The notes beneath the pieces are model-generated. The model made no database searches and had not been told where the DNA came from. It was given only the letters and a program-made list of their open reading frames with translations. This document shows, one piece after another, positions 7,012 through 9,446 of a stretch of 9,446 nt of DNA; the stretch's first letter is position 1; each line of letters opens with the position of its first letter. Position numbers and translations under genes: made by a program. The stretch is from assembly GCA_004524515.1 (NCBI GenBank), contig SDNV01000105.1, positions 1 to 9,446 on the forward strand. Reading direction: 5' to 3'. The DNA comes from Promethearchaeota archaeon (GTDB taxonomy: Archaea > Asgardarchaeota > Lokiarchaeia > Sigynarchaeales > SOKP01).

Positions 7012-7217
7012 AGAATATTAAGTTGTGTAAATTTAAAATAAGAATATTTTTCTAATTAATTTTATCTAAAGAGCATTAATATAATTGTCTTTAGGTAATT
7101 TTGAGAAATAAAACTTTAAAACTTCAAGATTTATCAAAAATGAAAATTTTACATATATAATTAAAATCAAATCATACAATAATTTTGGTTTAAAAATTAC
7201 ATATAATGGGTTAAAAG
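7012..7217. promoter_or_regulatory. Divergent promoter region
   Basis: Very AT-rich region between the minus-strand hexapeptide gene and the plus-strand acyl-CoA dehydrogenase. No gene is visible. Minus-strand TATTTTAAAT (7031-7040) lies about 25 bases before the presumed start near 7008. Plus-strand TTTAAAAA (7189-7196) lies about 22-29 bases before ATG 7218. Both spacings suit archaeal TATA boxes with very short leaders. Confidence 0.4.
7189..7196 (+). promoter_or_regulatory. Putative TATA box of acyl-CoA dehydrogenase gene
   Basis: TTTAAAAA preceded by TTGG, 22-29 bases upstream of ATG 7218, where an archaeal TATA box would give an almost leaderless transcript. No strong Shine-Dalgarno precedes the ATG. 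In this AT-rich stretch the match may be chance. Confidence 0.3.
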
Positions 7218-8750
7218 ATGAGTGAAGAAACTTTTTGGTGGTGGACCGAAGAGCAAAAAGCTATTTCTAAGAAGGTTAATCAGTTTGTTGATGACAATTT
7301 TGAAGAAGCAGAATATTATTTCTGGAAGCAAGAATTTCCTTGGCCTTTGGTTAAAAAAGTTGCCGCTGAAGGATATTTTGGTGCTGGGATTCCCAAAGAA
7401 TTTGGCGGATTAGAATTAGGTGCCACTGGATCATGTATCGTCGCTGAAGCATTAGGAAGACTGTATTCAGTTGGACACGTTTTTGTAGTATCTATGCTGG
7501 CTGGCTTAGAGCAAATGTTAAGATATGCAACAGAAGATCAAAAGAAGAAATGGCTCCCTCAAATGGCAAGTGGAAATCAATTAGGAGCGGTTTGTATCAC
7601 TGAACCTTATGCGGGATCTGATGCCGCTAATGTTATGACTACAGCTGTAAAGGACGGAGATGAGTGGGTGATTAATGGTAAAAAAAGATACATTACTGGG
7701 GGAGGGGTTTCCGATCGTTATTTTATTTATGCAAAAACTAGCGAAGATAAATCCGATCGTAAGCAATATTCTCATATAACTTCTTTTATTGTTGAGAAAG
7801 GATTACCCGGATTTCATTTGGAAAGAGTAAATCCTTTAGTTGGGTTTGATAACGTACCTAATACATATCTTTCATTTAATGATGTTAGAATTCCTGATGA
7901 GAATAGAATTGGAGCAGTAGGTAAAGGGTGGAATGTAATGATGGCGGGACTGAATTTTGAACGCCTTATTGCGGGAGCTGTTTATGTAGGCGTTATGAAA
8001 GATATAGTTAAATTGCTTTTCCATTATACAAAGCGACGGGTTCAATTTAATAGATCCACAAATCAGTTTCCGGGAGTTCAAAATGAAATCGCAGAAATTA
8101 TAGCTAGATATAGAATGGGACGCGTTTTTGCATATAACTGTGCTAAACAATTAGATGATGGGCAGGAACCTATGATTGATGCCTCCATCGCAAAATGGTT
8201 CATTAGTGAATATGTTCGAGATGCTGGACTTAAAGCAGTGCAGGTGATGGGCGGAGATGGGCTCACTAAATTTTACGGAGCAGAACGCATTGTAAGAGAA
8301 GGGAAAATAGGGGAGATCGTTGCTGGCACTAGCGAAATACAAAAAATCATCATTTATCGCTTCGCTTCTATGTTACCAGAAAATAATGAACCTGTGAGAC
8401 TCCGCTGGAATGAAGAGATAAACGCTCCTATTGTCTCAAAAAGAGAATCCCAATTTAAAGGATTAGAAATAAATGAGGAAAATATATTAAAGGTAATCGC
8501 ACATGATTATAAAGTTAACCCCGGTCTTTATATGACTCCCGATGATGTAAGATTGGATATCGGAGGCAGTAGATCGGCGATTAAAAAGGTTTTTGAAAGT
8601 CTTGAAGAAAAGAAATTAATTGTTACCAATCGTGATCGAGACGGTAAAATCGCGTTAGTAAAAGCAACTTATGAAGGTCTAAAAAAATCCTTTCCAGATG
8701 ACTATTATCGATGGTTCCCCAGCTGGTATAAAGATTCGGATAAATTTTAA
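7218..8750 (+). CDS. Acyl-CoA dehydrogenase with C-terminal winged-helix-like domain
   Basis: 510 residues; typical members of this FAD flavoenzyme family are about 380. The enzyme oxidises an acyl-CoA to the enoyl-CoA in the cytosol, passing electrons to an electron-transfer flavoprotein. The N-terminal helical domain spans about 1-123, the beta domain starts with AVCITEPYAGSDA (124-136), and the C-terminal helical domain carries the FAD-contact pattern RRVQFNRSTNQFPGVQ (273-288) and GGDGLTKFYGAERIVREGKI (345-364). At the usual catalytic position of MCAD-type enzymes (Y-E-G-T) it has Ala369 (IVAGTSEIQ). Glu248 in GLNFERL aligns with the alternative base of isovaleryl-CoA dehydrogenase (LDLERL), so it should be active, perhaps on branched or longer acyl chains (inference). 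Residues about 385-510 are extra. About 418-490 look like a winged helix: helix, helix, GGSRSAIKKVFESLEEKKL, then a wing IVTNRDRDGKIALVKATYEG. The tail ends in aromatic residues (YYRWFPSWYK). Transcribed divergently from the hexapeptide gene; a T-run terminator follows. Confidence 0.93.
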   Translation: MSEETFWWWTEEQKAISKKVNQFVDDNFEEAEYYFWKQEFPWPLVKKVAAEGYFGAGIPKEFGGLELGATGSCIVAEALGRLYSVGHVFVVSMLAGLEQMLRYATEDQKKKWLPQMASGNQLGAVCITEPYAGSDAANVMTTAVKDGDEWVINGKKRYITGGGVSDRYFIYAKTSEDKSDRKQYSHITSFIVEKGLPGFHLERVNPLVGFDNVPNTYLSFNDVRIPDENRIGAVGKGWNVMMAGLNFERLIAGAVYVGVMKDIVKLLFHYTKRRVQFNRSTNQFPGVQNEIAEIIARYRMGRVFAYNCAKQLDDGQEPMIDASIAKWFISEYVRDAGLKAVQVMGGDGLTKFYGAERIVREGKIGEIVAGTSEIQKIIIYRFASMLPENNEPVRLRWNEEINAPIVSKRESQFKGLEINEENILKVIAHDYKVNPGLYMTPDDVRLDIGGSRSAIKKVFESLEEKKLIVTNRDRDGKIALVKATYEGLKKSFPDDYYRWFPSWYKDSDKF

Positions 8751-8755
8751 AGCCC

Positions 8756-8776
8756 TTTTTTTTTATTTTTATTTTT
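8756..8776 (+). terminator. T-run terminator of acyl-CoA dehydrogenase gene
   Basis: T9-A-T5-A-T5 begins six bases after the TAA stop at 8750, a clear archaeal-type poly-T terminator. Confidence 0.65.
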
Positions 8777-8847
8777 ACTTTAAGACCATATTAAGACCGT
8801 TATATCTTAATATCGTCGATAATTTCATCTTTGGTAGACCTATGGAA

Positions 8848-9214
8848 TTATTTGGAGCCCATAATGACATCAATTTCTATTTCGGCAAAATCTGGAAGAA
8901 AATGACGCGTTAGAGGATCTTTATACTCAAAAAAGCTAAATTTATTTAAATTTTCAGTAATAATATCAAACTTTTTCTCAATCTGCCTAATAGTACCTAT
9001 AATTTATGTCTTTATTTAGGATTGCATACCATTGGACCTCATGAGCCCCTTTCCGCTCTGAATATAGTTCCTTAACAATGGCATATTCAAACCACATAGT
9101 CGATACCACCATAGGAAGATCAGCATATTGATTTAACTTATCCAGATTGCAGACAAAGGGATCATTTCGCTAAGGACCATATATTGGAGACTGAATAATC
9201 GGTCTCCCCGTTCC
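8848..9214 (-). pseudogene. Decayed protein gene of unknown family
   Basis: The minus strand between 9214 and 8848 reads as protein-like sequence only if frames are joined. The first stretch, from 9214, gives GTGRPIIQSPIYGP, then an in-frame TAG (9172-9170), then RNDPFVCNLDKLNQYADLP and onward through MWFEYAIVKELYSERKGAHE and VQWYAILNKDIN to a TAG at 8989-8987. From about 9003 another frame continues with IGTIRQIEKKFDIITENLNK, FSFFEYKDPLTRHFLPDFAE and IEIDVIMGSK, ending at TAA 8850-8848. The amino-acid mix is far less biased than surrounding intergenic DNA, which suggests a gene broken by one stop and one frameshift. The HEVQWYAIL segment faintly recalls the E-V-x-W stretch of some JAB/MPN-type domains, but the metal-binding His motif is not seen, so this is not a call. 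No start codon or promoter is recognisable. Base errors in the assembly could also explain it. Confidence 0.5.
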
Positions 9215-9281
9215 CTAGTGTTATATCATAACCTTTTTTTTCTTAATTGAAAAAACCAATTTATTAAAAATCAAAATAATA

Positions 9282-9337
9282 ATTACCAAAATCCCTACAA
9301 GCTGTCGGGATGGACTAGCACGATTGTAGGAGGTAAT
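9282..9337. repeat. Imperfect inverted repeat with higher GC content
   Basis: ATTACC (9282-9287) and CCTACAA (9294-9300) pair with TTGTAGG (9324-9330) and GGTAAT (9332-9337), enclosing a 23-base loop that itself has GTC and GGAC. It is less AT-rich than the flanks. It could fold as an RNA hairpin or be part of a small repeat element; no function can be assigned. Confidence 0.4.
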
Positions 9338-9411
9338 AAAGAAACTTTTGATTTAAACGATTACTCAAATTTAAGAACATAAAAATAACTACTTAATTTG
9401 AAAAAATTTAA

Positions 9412-9444
9412 TAATTGTCATTTATAATATAATAATGACAATTA
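9412..9444. repeat. Perfect 11-bp inverted repeat around a TATA-like core
   Basis: TAATTGTCATT (9412-9422) and AATGACAATTA (9434-9444) are exact inverted copies separated by 11 bases, TATAATATAAT. A palindrome embracing a TATA-like element is what an archaeal repressor operator over a promoter would look like; a hairpin or a mobile-element end are alternatives. It lies at the window edge, so the gene it would serve is not visible. Confidence 0.5.
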
Positions 9445-9446
9445 AA

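Larger units (their letters stand above)
9215..9446. other. Right-end intergenic region with two inverted repeats
   Basis: No convincing gene. It holds the imperfect stem at 9282-9337 and the TATA-centred palindrome at 9412-9444, both listed separately. The rest is AT-rich. Confidence 0.45.

Noticed and set aside
7581..8342. Several minus-strand frames of 60-90 codons inside the acyl-CoA dehydrogenase gene
   Set aside because: They are antisense to a strongly conserved coding sequence and show no recognisable domain.
8698..8913. Plus-strand frame of 71 codons running over the T-run terminator
   Set aside because: It begins inside the dehydrogenase, translates the terminator as Phe/Tyr repeats and then covers the relic gene; not a plausible protein.
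9221..9349. Minus-strand frame with a hydrophobic stretch (LVGILVIIILIFNKLVF then KKKK)
   Set aside because: It looks like a tail anchor, but it has no start codon, is short and lies in low-complexity DNA.
1..9446. CRISPR array, tRNA or rRNA genes, insertion sequence
   Set aside because: No regularly spaced repeats, no cloverleaf or rRNA-like stretch and no transposase motif was found on either strand.

Overview
The window is strongly AT-rich. Most genes sit on the minus strand, Shine-Dalgarno-like GGTGAGG, GAGG and AAAGGT motifs precede several starts, and long T-runs follow most stop codons. Together with tandem paralogous 7TM proteins, Pls-like membrane hexapeptide proteins and an archaeal-looking TATA/T-run punctuation, this suggests an archaeal genome, possibly of Asgard (Lokiarchaeota-like) type. 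That assignment is inference; no rRNA or tRNA gene is present to anchor it.

Layout. (1) 1-1126, minus: a flavoredoxin-type flavin reductase cut by the left edge, preceded by a complete 2,3-bisphosphoglycerate-dependent phosphoglycerate mutase (gpmA) with all catalytic residues. (2) 1291-4137, minus: three tandem paralogues of an unnamed ~232-residue seven-helix membrane protein. The first appears to start on ATA. A 17-codon relic of a fourth copy lies between copies two and three. (3) 4359-7008, minus: two overlapping ORFs that together have the architecture of one large multi-pass protein with three left-handed beta-helix (hexapeptide) units. They are separated by a one-base offset at a G5 run, and the upstream ORF has an open 59-codon N-terminal extension without an ATG. 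(4) 7012-7217: a divergent intergenic promoter region. (5) 7218-8750, plus: an acyl-CoA dehydrogenase with an isovaleryl-CoA-dehydrogenase-style catalytic Glu and a C-terminal winged-helix-like extension. (6) 8751-9446: a T-run terminator, a decayed minus-strand gene, and two inverted repeats, the last of which flanks a TATA-like core at the right edge.

How the genes relate. gpmA is central glycolysis/gluconeogenesis and the flavin reductase is redox housekeeping. The 7TM cluster looks like a locally expanding family with individual terminators, so probably separately transcribed. The Pls-like protein and the acyl-CoA dehydrogenase are divergently transcribed from a shared 206-217 bp region, and both are plausibly connected with acyl groups; a functional link is only suggested by position. 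A recurring theme is genes whose starts or frames are non-canonical (ATA start, missing ATG, frame offset at a homopolymer, multiply broken gene at the right). This could reflect genuine non-AUG initiation and gene decay, or base errors in the assembly.
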